This document shows positions 15,434 through 22,922 of a stretch of DNA of 32,664 nucleotides, in pieces. Both the position numbers and the translations under genes were made by a program. The stretch is from assembly GCF_047462415.1 (NCBI RefSeq), contig NZ_JANSJE010000026.1, positions 1-32,664 on the forward strand, in the 5' to 3' direction. The notes beneath the pieces are model-generated. The model had not been told where the DNA came from and made no database searches. It worked only from the letters and a program-made list of their open reading frames with translations. Source of the DNA: Thermostichus sp047462415. GTDB taxonomy: Bacteria > Cyanobacteriota > Cyanobacteriia > Thermostichales > Thermostichaceae. Numbering within the stretch: position 1 is the first letter of the stretch; the number at the start of each line of letters is the position of its first letter.

Positions 15434-15530
15434 CGTTCTTGACACTCCCACCGCCTAAAGGGGGGGATTCTTACGCAGTCCACAAACGAGCTCGTAAAGG
15501 CGCTGTCAAGACGCCTCTAGACAGTTCCGT
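15434..15530 (-). mobile_element. IS200/IS605-type terminal end, solo relic
   Basis: The block TTGACACTCCCACCGCC-TAAA-GGGGGGGATTCTTA has the layout of the hairpin right end of cyanobacterial IS605/IS1341 (tnpB) elements, read on the minus strand. The relic near 28.42 kb shares TTGACA, a C-rich arm and GGGATTCTT. No transposase frame is present; the 60 bases to the right may be decayed sequence from the 3' end of a tnpB. The right boundary is a guess. The TPM gene starts about 65 bp further on. Confidence 0.5.
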
Positions 15531-15596
15531 GTTGCAAATGCATCTCCATCCGAAGGGGCTGTGCTAAAACCAAGGCAGCGCTCAGCCAGGTGAGCC

Positions 15597-16943
15597 ATGC
15601 CAAAAGTTTGGGCGGCAGTCTTGCTCAGTGTATCGCTGTGGATCCCGCAGCCTGCTTGGGCAATTACCCTCGAACAAGTGCCCAACCCCCGCCGCCAGTA
15701 TGGAGGATGGGTTTCCGACACCGCCGACATCCTCAGCAGCAGCACTGAAAACGAGCTGAACCGTCTCCTCACCCAGCTTGAGCAGCGCACCAGTGCCGAG
15801 ATGGCGGTGGTGACGGTACCCAACACTCAGGGATATGCCACGCCGAAAGCGTTCACCACGCAGCTATTTAACTACTGGGGCATTGGCAAGGCCGGTCGCA
15901 ACAACGGCGTGTTGTTTCTCATCTCGGTAGGGGATCGGCGGGTGGAAATTGAAACCGGCAGGGGCTTGGCCACCATCCTTCCCGACAGCCGCGTTCAGCA
16001 GATTATCGACCAGCAGATCCTGCCCAAGTTTCGCAATAGGGATTTCGATGGCGGCACCTTGGCGGGAGTACGGCAGTTAACCTCAGTGTTGCAGGGGCAG
16101 CCGGTTGCCGAGGTTCCTTCAGCCGCTTCTCAAGCTTCCACTTCTCTTTCCACTGCAGCCGTTCCTCGAGCGGTTGGAACGGGATCCCTGGCTGCTGCTC
16201 AAAGCTCGCTGGAAGGGATCCTGCTGCTGTTGGGGATCATTATCCTAGGGGTGGGGTGGCAGCGCTCCCGCCTGCCGGTCTATCTCAAGGCCGAGCGGGG
16301 AGGAGCAAAAGTCCTGTCCCTGACACGCCGAGAGCAGGGGACAATGGCTGTCCTCTCCTCGCTGCAGAGCGACCCCGTTCGCCTGCTTCTCTATTCTGGC
16401 TCCCTCTGCCTTGGTCTCTTCCTGATGTCGGCCAGCGGTAACTGGCTGGTACTGGTGCTGCCCTTCCTGGCAGTTGTGACCACCGACGGCATCTTGGGCT
16501 CGAAGCGTGGGATCCCGTTTCAGCCGGTGGTGTGTCAAAGCTGCGGTCGGCCCATGCGCCCCATCCAGCCCCAAATTCTCGATGGGCAACTTCCCCCAGC
16601 GCATCGCCTGGCCAAAAGCCGGCGCAGAGCCCGCTACTACGGCTGGTTTTGCCCCGCCTGTCAGGGGATGGCCGTGGTCGTGCGCGAAAATAAATCTTAT
16701 CGCCACCTTTATTGCCCTCAGTGTCAAGCTCTTACCCTTGATCTCCAAACCGAGATTATTAGGAGAAACATCTATCCCTACACCTTCAGACGAGAAATCT
16801 TGACTTGCCCTCTCTGCCAATACCGAACGGAGCGAGAAGTTGAAGTCCAAGAGCCTGATGACAGCGATTATGACACCAGAGACCGAGATAGAAACTTCGG
16901 GGGCGGCAGCAGCCACGGCGACGGAGCAGGCGGCAGTTGGTGA
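15597..16943 (+). CDS. TPM-domain membrane protein with zinc-ribbon-like C-terminus
   Basis: The 448-residue protein starts with a signal peptide (cut near PAWA, residue 22), followed by a TPM domain at about 35-170 (VSDTADILSSSTE, NNGVLFLISVGDRRVEIETGRGL). TPM domains occur in thylakoid repair proteins such as TLP18.3/Psb32 and in YgcG-type proteins. A linker and hydrophobic segments near 205-225 and 265-300 follow. Four CxxC pairs lie at about 311, 352, 374 and 403 (CQSC, CPAC, CPQC, CPLC), and the end is glycine-serine rich (GGGSSHGDGAGGSW). The CxxC pairs suggest cytosolic zinc binding. The YgcG-like architecture favours a role other than Psb32, but the function is open. ATG at 15597 has an AGGTGA site upstream. 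Confidence 0.8.
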   Translation: MPKVWAAVLLSVSLWIPQPAWAITLEQVPNPRRQYGGWVSDTADILSSSTENELNRLLTQLEQRTSAEMAVVTVPNTQGYATPKAFTTQLFNYWGIGKAGRNNGVLFLISVGDRRVEIETGRGLATILPDSRVQQIIDQQILPKFRNRDFDGGTLAGVRQLTSVLQGQPVAEVPSAASQASTSLSTAAVPRAVGTGSLAAAQSSLEGILLLLGIIILGVGWQRSRLPVYLKAERGGAKVLSLTRREQGTMAVLSSLQSDPVRLLLYSGSLCLGLFLMSASGNWLVLVLPFLAVVTTDGILGSKRGIPFQPVVCQSCGRPMRPIQPQILDGQLPPAHRLAKSRRRARYYGWFCPACQGMAVVVRENKSYRHLYCPQCQALTLDLQTEIIRRNIYPYTFRREILTCPLCQYRTEREVEVQEPDDSDYDTRDRDRNFGGGSSHGDGAGGSW

Positions 16944-16945
16944 GA

Positions 16946-16989
16946 CCCAACTCTAGAGATTTCTCTATCGATTGAACAAGGGAGTTGGG
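16946..16989 (+). terminator. Nested hairpin after the TPM gene
   Basis: CCCAACTC (16946-16953) pairs with GAGTTGGG (16982-16989), and an inner TAGAGA-TT-TCTCTA hairpin lies at 16954-16967. It follows three bases after the TPM gene stop, with a pyrimidine-rich CTTCTCTT after it. It probably ends transcription before ndhG, though the T tract is interrupted. Confidence 0.5.
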
Positions 16990-17062
16990 CTTCTCTTAAA
17001 TCCGCCGGGACAGTAGAGTGGTAAGGGAGCAGCGATAGCGATTTGTTAAGGACGAAGATCCC

Positions 17063-17671
17063 ATGACCCTTGCAGAAGGCGTGCAACTGGTTACCTTTGG
17101 GGTGCTCTCGGCGATGGCCATCGGCTTTGCCATGGGAGTGGTTTGGGCCCCTAACATCGTCTATTCCGGCTTTCTCTTGGGGGGCGTTTTCCTGAGCATG
17201 GCCGGGCTGTACCTTCTCTTGAATGCCGATTTTGTGGCTGCCGCCCAAGTGTTGATCTACGTCGGCGCGGTCAATGTGTTGATCCTGTTCGCCATCATGT
17301 TGGTGAACCGGCGCTACACCTTTGCTCCTCTGAAACTGGGCTGGCTGCGCAATGGGGTGACGGCGGCGGTGTGTTTGGGGCTGTTTGCCCTCCTGACGGC
17401 AATGGCCTTGAATACCCCCTGGCAGTTGGAGCCAATCCAGCCCACGAGCAGTGCTCTGGTGATTGGCGGGCATTTCTTTAGCGATTATCTGTTGCCGTTT
17501 GAGCTGGCTTCTGTTTTGCTGCTGATGGCGTTGATCGGGGCCATTGTGCTGGCGCGTCGAGAGTTTGTCATCCCCCAAGCCCAAGAAGGGGATCTCAGCT
17601 TGCTGGAGCGGGCTCGGCCCCGGCTGGAATCGGAGTCGGAACGCCCAGCAGAGCTGGTGAGCACCCGTTAA
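17063..17671 (+). CDS. ndhG: NAD(P)H dehydrogenase (NDH-1) subunit NdhG / NuoJ
   Basis: NdhG is a membrane-arm subunit of cyanobacterial NDH-1, which drives cyclic electron flow, respiration and CO2 uptake. The 202-residue length and five hydrophobic segments fit. The conserved helix region with IVYSGFLLGGVFLSMAG and the QVLIYVGAVNVLILFAIMLV stretch (with the Gly-Ala pair of the pi-bulge) are family hallmarks. ATG at 17063 follows AAGGA at about 10 bases. ndhE lies 76 bp downstream on the same strand. ndhA and ndhI, which usually precede ndhG in cyanobacteria, are not upstream; the TPM gene is there. Confidence 0.95.
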   Translation: MTLAEGVQLVTFGVLSAMAIGFAMGVVWAPNIVYSGFLLGGVFLSMAGLYLLLNADFVAAAQVLIYVGAVNVLILFAIMLVNRRYTFAPLKLGWLRNGVTAAVCLGLFALLTAMALNTPWQLEPIQPTSSALVIGGHFFSDYLLPFELASVLLLMALIGAIVLARREFVIPQAQEGDLSLLERARPRLESESERPAELVSTR

Positions 17672-17747
17672 GGCTGTCTGCTCTCGGCCATACAGCTCAA
17701 GGTCTTCCTCACACCCCTCTCATCCGTATCCACTGGAGCCTCTTGGG

Positions 17748-18056
17748 ATGTTGCAACTGCAGTTTTTCTTGGTGGTCGCGGCAGTTCTCTTCTGCATCGG
17801 CATCTACGGCTTGATCGTCAGTCGCAACGCCATTCGGGTGTTGATGTCGATTGAGCTGATGCTCAACGCGGTGAACCTCAACTTTATGGCCTTCTCCAAC
17901 TTTGTTGACTCCAGCTTGATTCGCGGCCAGGTGTTTTCGGTGTTCGTCATCACCGTGGCGGCTGCCGAGGCGGCAGTGGGCTTGGCCATTGTGTTGGGGA
18001 TCTACCGCAACCGGGCCACCATCGACATGGAGAGCTTTAATCTGCTCAGGTGGTAG
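17748..18056 (+). CDS. ndhE: NAD(P)H dehydrogenase (NDH-1) subunit NdhE / NuoK
   Basis: The 102-residue protein has the three membrane helices of NuoK. The conserved helix with IRVLMSIELMLNAVNLNF carries the membrane glutamate of the proton path, and a second conserved glutamate lies in AAAEAAVGLAIV. ATG at 17748 is preceded by GGAG at 9 bases. It follows ndhG and completes a two-gene unit, converging with the phosphatase gene 22 bp away. Confidence 0.96.
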   Translation: MLQLQFFLVVAAVLFCIGIYGLIVSRNAIRVLMSIELMLNAVNLNFMAFSNFVDSSLIRGQVFSVFVITVAAAEAAVGLAIVLGIYRNRATIDMESFNLLRW

Positions 18057-18078
18057 TTGTTTTCTTGATCGATTACGT

Positions 18079-18579
18079 TCAGGTGCGGCTGGGCAGCGGC
18101 GGGCATTGGATCCCGGGGATCAGGGATTCCAGTATGCCGCTGCAGGCATCCCAGAGCAGCTCGATCACGTAGTGAAACCCAGCCTCGCCCCCGTAGTAGG
18201 GATCCGGAACTTCTTCATCGGTGTGGGAACGACAGTAGCTACAGATTAAGCGCACCTTGTCGGCATATCTTCTCTGGGGATCGAGGCTGAGGATATCGCG
18301 ATAATTTTGCCGATCCATAGCCAGGATCAGGTCGAACTCCCGCAGATCCAAAGGATGAATTTGCCGGGCTTGGCCGTGCAGCTCCAGTCCATAGCGCTGG
18401 GCAACTTGTTGCATGCGGCGATCTGGGGGACTGCCGATGTGATAGGCGGCTGTACCTGCCGAATCGCAGATAATGGCTTCTTCGTGGCCGCTGCTCTGCA
18501 GCAAGTAGTTGGTGATCCCTTCGGCAGCAGGAGAACGGCAGATGTTGCCCAGACATACAAACAGCAGCTTTTGGCTCAT
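18079..18579 (-). CDS. Low-molecular-weight protein tyrosine phosphatase
   Basis: The 166-residue protein has the P-loop FVCLGNICRSP with catalytic Cys9, Arg15 and Ser16, and the general acid Asp126 in VPDPYYGG. Both are diagnostic for the low-molecular-weight PTPase family. DSAGTAAYHIG and the DLILAMDRQN stretch are also conserved. The family dephosphorylates protein tyrosines, and some members act with tyrosine kinases of polysaccharide export; no such kinase is in this window. It could act as an arsenate-reductase relative, but the DPYY motif favours PTPase. It is 123 bp downstream of aat. Confidence 0.92.
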   Translation of the reverse strand: MSQKLLFVCLGNICRSPAAEGITNYLLQSSGHEEAIICDSAGTAAYHIGSPPDRRMQQVAQRYGLELHGQARQIHPLDLREFDLILAMDRQNYRDILSLDPQRRYADKVRLICSYCRSHTDEEVPDPYYGGEAGFHYVIELLWDACSGILESLIPGIQCPPLPSRT

Positions 18580-18702
18580 GGCAATCTCAACGGCAGTAAA
18601 AAGCTCTTCTTAACCCTACAACAATGTCCATCTGGTGGTTCTTTAGAATGGGGCCGATCCCACTTTCTACCGGGAGCCGCTGCAGTGTTTGGAATTCCAG
18701 GT

Positions 18703-19275
18703 TCAATCAAACCGACAAGGGATCTCCAGGCACTGCTGCAACAGCTTCAGGTAGTCTTGGCCATCCATGAGAAAGGCGCCAAAACGGGCTAGGTGCGGGT
18801 TCATCAACTGAGCGTCGAACAGGCGAAATCCCCGCTCCCGCAGGTGTTCCACCAGCTTCACCAGGGCCACCTTCGAGCCGTTGGGCCTGCGGTAGAACAT
18901 GGACTCGCCGATGAACGCTGCCCCCAGGGCAATGCCCAGGATCCCGCCTGCTAGGGTGTCTCCCTGCCAGGTTTCAAAGCTATGGGCAAAGCCGGCCCGG
19001 CGCAGAGCTGCGTAGATCTGCTTCAGCTCACGGCTGATCCAGGTGTGGGTACGAGCGGCACAGCCTTCTACCACCTGCTCAAAAGCGTCGTTGATCCGCA
19101 CCTGGAAACGACCGCTGCGCACCAAAGGCCGCAACGAACGGGGGCAGTGGAATCGCTCGTCGAGCGGGATCACGGCGTGCCGGTCGGTGCCGTACCAAGC
19201 TAGGGATCCCGTCTCTTCGTCGGCCATCAGGAAGTAGCCTTGGGCGTATCCGGCCAGAATGGCGTCCAGGTTCAC
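18703..19275 (-). CDS. aat: Leucyl/phenylalanyl-tRNA--protein transferase
   Basis: Aat transfers Leu or Phe from tRNA to N-terminal Arg or Lys of proteins, marking them for the N-degron pathway with ClpS and Clp protease. Family features: AGYAQGYFLMAD, WYGTDRHAVIPL, HTWISRELKQIYAALRRAGFAHS, GGILGIALGAAFIGESMFYR and LFDAQLMNPHLARFGA. The frame is open to 19359, overlapping the cytochrome gene. The better start is GTG at 19275: it lies 10 bp past the cytochrome stop, has GAGGGGG five bases upstream, and gives 190 residues, a normal length. This start choice is supported by the ribosome-binding site. Confidence 0.92.
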   Translation of the reverse strand: MNLDAILAGYAQGYFLMADEETGSLAWYGTDRHAVIPLDERFHCPRSLRPLVRSGRFQVRINDAFEQVVEGCAARTHTWISRELKQIYAALRRAGFAHSFETWQGDTLAGGILGIALGAAFIGESMFYRRPNGSKVALVKLVEHLRERGFRLFDAQLMNPHLARFGAFLMDGQDYLKLLQQCLEIPCRFD

Positions 19276-19285
19276 TTGTGCCCCC

Positions 19286-19789
19286 TCAAGATTGCCATTG
19301 GGGCGAGAGACTGGCAAAATCTCCCGCATTGACTTTGGGGTGACAATCCACGCAGCCACTGACCCGCACAGGAGTGGGAAACTCCACTTGCAGGTGCAAG
19401 GCGCGGAAATAGCGAGAATCGGCCAGGCGGTAGGGCACCTGTTCTCCTTGTCGCAGAGGGCGGGAGTTGGGCCGCAAATAACCCCAGGCCAGTTGCAAAG
19501 CCACGCCGCTCAGGGGCTGGATCTGCTGGCCATAGTGGCTGGGATCCTGTAGCAGCCGTCGCCAGGTTTCGGTGGGCAACACTTGGGCGGGCAACGCCAC
19601 GTGGCAACTGCCACAACTGCGCACATATTGAGCCTGCTCCAGTTGGGCTTGAGTTAGGCCCTGCTGTGCCTGTGCCCCCAGCTTCTGTGCCGATCCCGCC
19701 AGCAGGGATCCCACAAACCCGGCCAGGATGACCACCATGGCCCAGATCCCAAATCGAAGTCGCCGGCGCCGTCTTTGTGAAGGAGCCAT
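19286..19789 (-). CDS. Diheme cytochrome c, membrane-anchored or exported
   Basis: The 167-residue protein starts with five consecutive arginines (QRRRRRL) and a hydrophobic helix at about 14-33, an uncleaved anchor or signal peptide. Two c-type heme sites are present: CGSCH at 59-63 and CVDCH at 146-150. The spacing and short length resemble the diheme cytochrome c (DHC) group, with unknown partners. ATG at 19789 is preferred over 19819 because it places the basic segment at the N-terminus. Its stop lies 10 bp before the aat GTG, so the two are probably co-transcribed; kaiC ends 89 bp upstream. Confidence 0.82.
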   Translation of the reverse strand: MAPSQRRRRRLRFGIWAMVVILAGFVGSLLAGSAQKLGAQAQQGLTQAQLEQAQYVRSCGSCHVALPAQVLPTETWRRLLQDPSHYGQQIQPLSGVALQLAWGYLRPNSRPLRQGEQVPYRLADSRYFRALHLQVEFPTPVRVSGCVDCHPKVNAGDFASLSPQWQS

Positions 19790-19878
19790 ACTCTCACAGC
19801 CACTGCCTATGCTTTCCACTCTATGTCCTTTCCGGTAGCGAAATCAGGAGTGAAAACGGCGCCTCTGGCAGTGGCCAC

Positions 19879-21504
19879 TCAAAACCCTTCTTCCTCGAGG
19901 GCCTGGACGTTTTGCACAATCCGGGAAAGCTCGTTTTTCTCGTCCACATTGATGCGGGTCGGGGAGCCGCTGATGATGCGCTCGTAGCCCCGGAAGGAAT
20001 CGCGGATTTGGATGCCTGCATTGGAGATCAGGTACTCGCGGATCCCTTTGTCGTGCCAGGATCCCCGCATTTTGAAGACATTGAGCGCGCGGGCCATCTC
20101 GCCGCGGATCTCCACGTATTGCAGCAGGATGATCGTGTCGGTGATGGTGGAGATGTGGGACTCGGTGATGGAATGGGATCCCATGAATTGGTCGGTGGTG
20201 TTGGTGAAAAAGCCGGTGATCTCCTCTTGCTTGGCCAGGCCGGTTACCCCAATAACAAACTGGCGGAAGGCATTTTGGCTCACCCCCCGCGCCAGCGCCG
20301 ACAGCGAGTCGATGGCCATGCGAGAGGGCTTGAAGGCCATCATCTCCGTTTTGATCTTCTGCAGGTGATCTTCCAGGCCAGCCGACTCCGGATAGGCGCA
20401 GATGATCTTAAGGAGGCCCTGCCGCTCGAACTCTTCCAGCTCAATGCCCCAGGAGGAGGCGTTGCGGGAAAGCTGCGCCCGCGATTCTTCATAGGCGAAG
20501 AGAATGCAGCGTTCCCCATCCAGACAACCCCGCTCTAGGAATTTGCTCACCAGCGAGGTTTTGCCCGTGCCGGTGGCGCCGGTGGCCAAAATAATCGAGT
20601 CTTTGAAGAAGCCACCGCCGCACATCTCGTCCAGCTTCTCGATACCCGAAGAAACGCGCACATTGGAGGAGCGCTGCGTCAGTTGCATGGCCCCCAGCGG
20701 GAAGATGTTGATCCCGTCGTTGGTGATGGTGAAGGGATATTCCCCCTTCATGTGGGTGGTGCCCCGCAGCTTCAAGATCTCGATGGTGCGCCGCCGCTTC
20801 TCGCCTTCCAGAATGTTGCGCAGGATCACCACGTTGTCGGAGACAAATTCTTCCACGCCGTAGCGAGCGATGGGGCCGTACTCGTCGGTGCGCTCGGTGG
20901 TCATGACGGTGGTGACATTGGCCTGCTTGAGGCGGGCCGTCAGGCGGAACAGCTCTCGCCGCACCACGCCGGCAGGGTCGTATTGCTGAAAGATGGCCGT
21001 CACCGAGTCGATGGAGACCCGCTTGGCTTTGTATTTGCGGATGGCGTACTGGATGCGCTCGATAAGGGCCGACAAGTCGAAATTGCCGCTCACCTCGTAG
21101 CCTTCGGGATCGGGGGAGGCATCCAGGATGAACAGTTGGCCCCTGTCGATGAGAGCCTGCAGATCCCAGCCAAAGCTGGAGGCATTGCGAATGATATCAG
21201 CGGGGGTTTCCTCAAAGGTGACAAAGATCCCCGGCTCTTGATACTTCACGATGCCGTTGTAAAGGAATTGAATGGCAAACAGAGTTTTGCCGGTACCAGA
21301 GGTGCCGCTGACCAAGGTGGTGCGTCCCAGGGGCAGCCCACCGTGGCTGATGTCTTCAAAGCCCTCGATGCCCGTCTGTTTTTTCGGGATCCCACGCAGC
21401 TCCGATAGACTCGCTGGGTGGTTGTCTGTGGTTGGTTCGGTGGAGTCCTCTGCGGCGTTATCCTGTGGCTTTTCTGGCTCAGAAGGCCCCAATGATTGGT
21501 TCAT
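19879..21504 (-). CDS. kaiC: Circadian clock protein KaiC
   Basis: KaiC is the double-RecA autokinase, autophosphatase and ATPase at the core of the cyanobacterial clock. Both halves are intact: Walker A GTSGTGKT (67-74) and GATGTGKT (309-316), and the catalytic Glu pairs in TFEETP and YEESRA. The phosphorylation site SHISTITDT keeps Ser and Thr at about 452-453, matching Ser431/Thr432 of S. elongatus with a 21-residue offset. The offset is an N-terminal Pro/Glu/Ser/Thr-rich extension, giving 541 residues against 519. ATG at 21504 has GGAG six bases upstream; a longer frame to 21609 overlaps kaiB and is rejected. It is 28 bp downstream of kaiB. Confidence 0.97.
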   Translation of the reverse strand: MNQSLGPSEPEKPQDNAAEDSTEPTTDNHPASLSELRGIPKKQTGIEGFEDISHGGLPLGRTTLVSGTSGTGKTLFAIQFLYNGIVKYQEPGIFVTFEETPADIIRNASSFGWDLQALIDRGQLFILDASPDPEGYEVSGNFDLSALIERIQYAIRKYKAKRVSIDSVTAIFQQYDPAGVVRRELFRLTARLKQANVTTVMTTERTDEYGPIARYGVEEFVSDNVVILRNILEGEKRRRTIEILKLRGTTHMKGEYPFTITNDGINIFPLGAMQLTQRSSNVRVSSGIEKLDEMCGGGFFKDSIILATGATGTGKTSLVSKFLERGCLDGERCILFAYEESRAQLSRNASSWGIELEEFERQGLLKIICAYPESAGLEDHLQKIKTEMMAFKPSRMAIDSLSALARGVSQNAFRQFVIGVTGLAKQEEITGFFTNTTDQFMGSHSITESHISTITDTIILLQYVEIRGEMARALNVFKMRGSWHDKGIREYLISNAGIQIRDSFRGYERIISGSPTRINVDEKNELSRIVQNVQALEEEGF

Positions 21505-21532
21505 CCCATTCTCCTTGCCCTCGTGGCCTGTC

Positions 21533-21835
21533 TCAAGTCTCTTCGTCCAGTTCTTCGTAGAGCAGATCCAGGCCGATGAGCACTTTCTCGCGGTTGGACA
21601 GATCGCCAATAATCTTCCGCACCGGTGGCGGCAGGATTTTGGCCAAGGTCGGCGTTGCCAAGATCTTATCTTCCTCTGCCAGTTGCGGGTTTTTCAAGAC
21701 ATCGATCACCTTCAGACTGTACACGCCGCGGAATTCCTTTTCTAAGATGTCTTGCAAGGTGCTGAGGGCACGCAGAGAACTGGGGGTGTTGCCCGCCACG
21801 TAGAGCTTGAGGACATAGGCTTTGCGAGTGGACAT
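21533..21835 (-). CDS. kaiB: Circadian clock protein KaiB
   Basis: KaiB is the fold-switching thioredoxin-like protein that binds phosphorylated KaiC and sequesters KaiA. The 100-residue length is typical. Conserved parts are YVLKLYVAGNTPSSLRAL, LKVIDVLKNPQLAEEDKI, the ATPTLAKILPPP cis-proline region, and an acidic tail (YEELDEET). ATG at 21835 is separated from the kaiA TGA by one base, so translation is probably coupled. The ribosome-binding site would lie inside the kaiA end (AAGGGATCCC). Confidence 0.97.
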   Translation of the reverse strand: MSTRKAYVLKLYVAGNTPSSLRALSTLQDILEKEFRGVYSLKVIDVLKNPQLAEEDKILATPTLAKILPPPVRKIIGDLSNREKVLIGLDLLYEELDEET

Positions 21836-21836
21836 A

Positions 21837-22808
21837 TCAGGGATCCCTTGGGGCAGGTTTGGGAATGGAGCGGCGGTACATTTCGCTCAGGTGGGCCATC
21901 ACATCGATCAGGGTGAGGCGGTAGTCTAGCAGGATCTCTTCGCTGCGGCCTTCCAGTTTCAGTTGTTTGGCAAAGTCCTCCATCAAGTTCATGTGCAGCT
22001 CCAGCAGTTGAGCAGCGCCGATGTCGGCAAAGAAGGCAAGGGCCACCAGCTCGTCGATGCGGGCATTGGCGGTCTCAGGAGACTGAAAGTATTCCAGGAC
22101 AATGGTTTGGTACAGGCCGCGCAGCCGCTGCATCAAGGCTCGCTGCTCGTGGGGTGGGAGGCGCCGATAAAACAGCTCTGGGTCACGATGATAGTACACT
22201 CCGGCATAGCCCAGCCGTTCCCGCAGTTTCTCCGCCAGCCGTCGCTGTTGTTGGTTGCTGTAAGCCAGGTAGGGCTGATCGCTGGGATGCACTGGGCCCT
22301 GCGGGAGACCGCAGGTGGGAGACATCTGCAGAAACAAGGCGATGGCCCGATCCACCAGCAGCTCTAAGACGGAAGGGGATCCTGAACAGTCGGCCCGCGC
22401 CTGTCCCTTCAGCTCTTGCGGCGAAATGGGACGAACAAGAGTGGCATTGTGGTAAAAAAATTGCTCCCGCTTGAGCAATGCCTTTACCCGAGAGGAGTGT
22501 TCTTCGGTCTCCAGATGGGATTCTTCCAGCACAATGGCCAACACGGTCGGCAGCAGAAGCCCCCAGGCGCAGAGCTGATTACCCAGATCGTGCAACTCCT
22601 GCAGCCGACCGGGATCCACCAGAAGCACCAAGCAATCGACATGGCCGTCTTGTTTTCTGAGGGCTTCTAGAAAGGCCGCTTGATCCTGAAAACACTCGAC
22701 GACGAAACGCTGCGGGGGTAGCCAGTCCTCGCAAGCCAGAGGTTCCTCTGCTGGCGGCTCCCAATCCAGCAACAGGCTGATGCGCAGGGGGTGGGGGTCA
22801 GGCAACAA
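21837..22808 (-). CDS. kaiA: Circadian clock protein KaiA, full length
   Basis: KaiA binds the KaiC C-terminal tail and stimulates its autokinase. The 323-residue product has both regions: an N-terminal pseudo-receiver (about 1-145, low similarity but with the VDCLVLLVDP strand) and the conserved C-terminal dimerisation and KaiC-binding four-helix domain (about 195-315), with RLGYAGVYYHRDPELFYR, LVALAFFADI, and EGRSEEILLDYRLTLIDVMAHLSEMYRR in successive parts. No ATG is available; TTG at 22808 (or 22805) is the likely start. It is longer than KaiA of S. elongatus (about 284), mostly in the N-terminal half and linker. It lies 114 bp downstream of sqdX on the same strand. Confidence 0.95.
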   Translation of the reverse strand: MLPDPHPLRISLLLDWEPPAEEPLACEDWLPPQRFVVECFQDQAAFLEALRKQDGHVDCLVLLVDPGRLQELHDLGNQLCAWGLLLPTVLAIVLEESHLETEEHSSRVKALLKREQFFYHNATLVRPISPQELKGQARADCSGSPSVLELLVDRAIALFLQMSPTCGLPQGPVHPSDQPYLAYSNQQQRRLAEKLRERLGYAGVYYHRDPELFYRRLPPHEQRALMQRLRGLYQTIVLEYFQSPETANARIDELVALAFFADIGAAQLLELHMNLMEDFAKQLKLEGRSEEILLDYRLTLIDVMAHLSEMYRRSIPKPAPRDP

Positions 22809-22922
22809 GACAAGGGCTGAAGACGCATTCCTATCTTAAATCTGGCCGGGATCCCCGCTCACCTGCCAGAGTTGGGCCAAAGGAGCAATCCTCTGATCCG
22901 CTCCACTGAGTGTGCAATCTGT

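Noticed and set aside
20683..21408. 241-codon plus-strand ORF
   Set aside because: It is antisense to kaiC, which is fully conserved on the other strand.
21505..21609. N-terminal extension of KaiC
   Set aside because: It overlaps kaiB, lacks KaiC similarity, and ATG 21504 has a clear ribosome-binding site.
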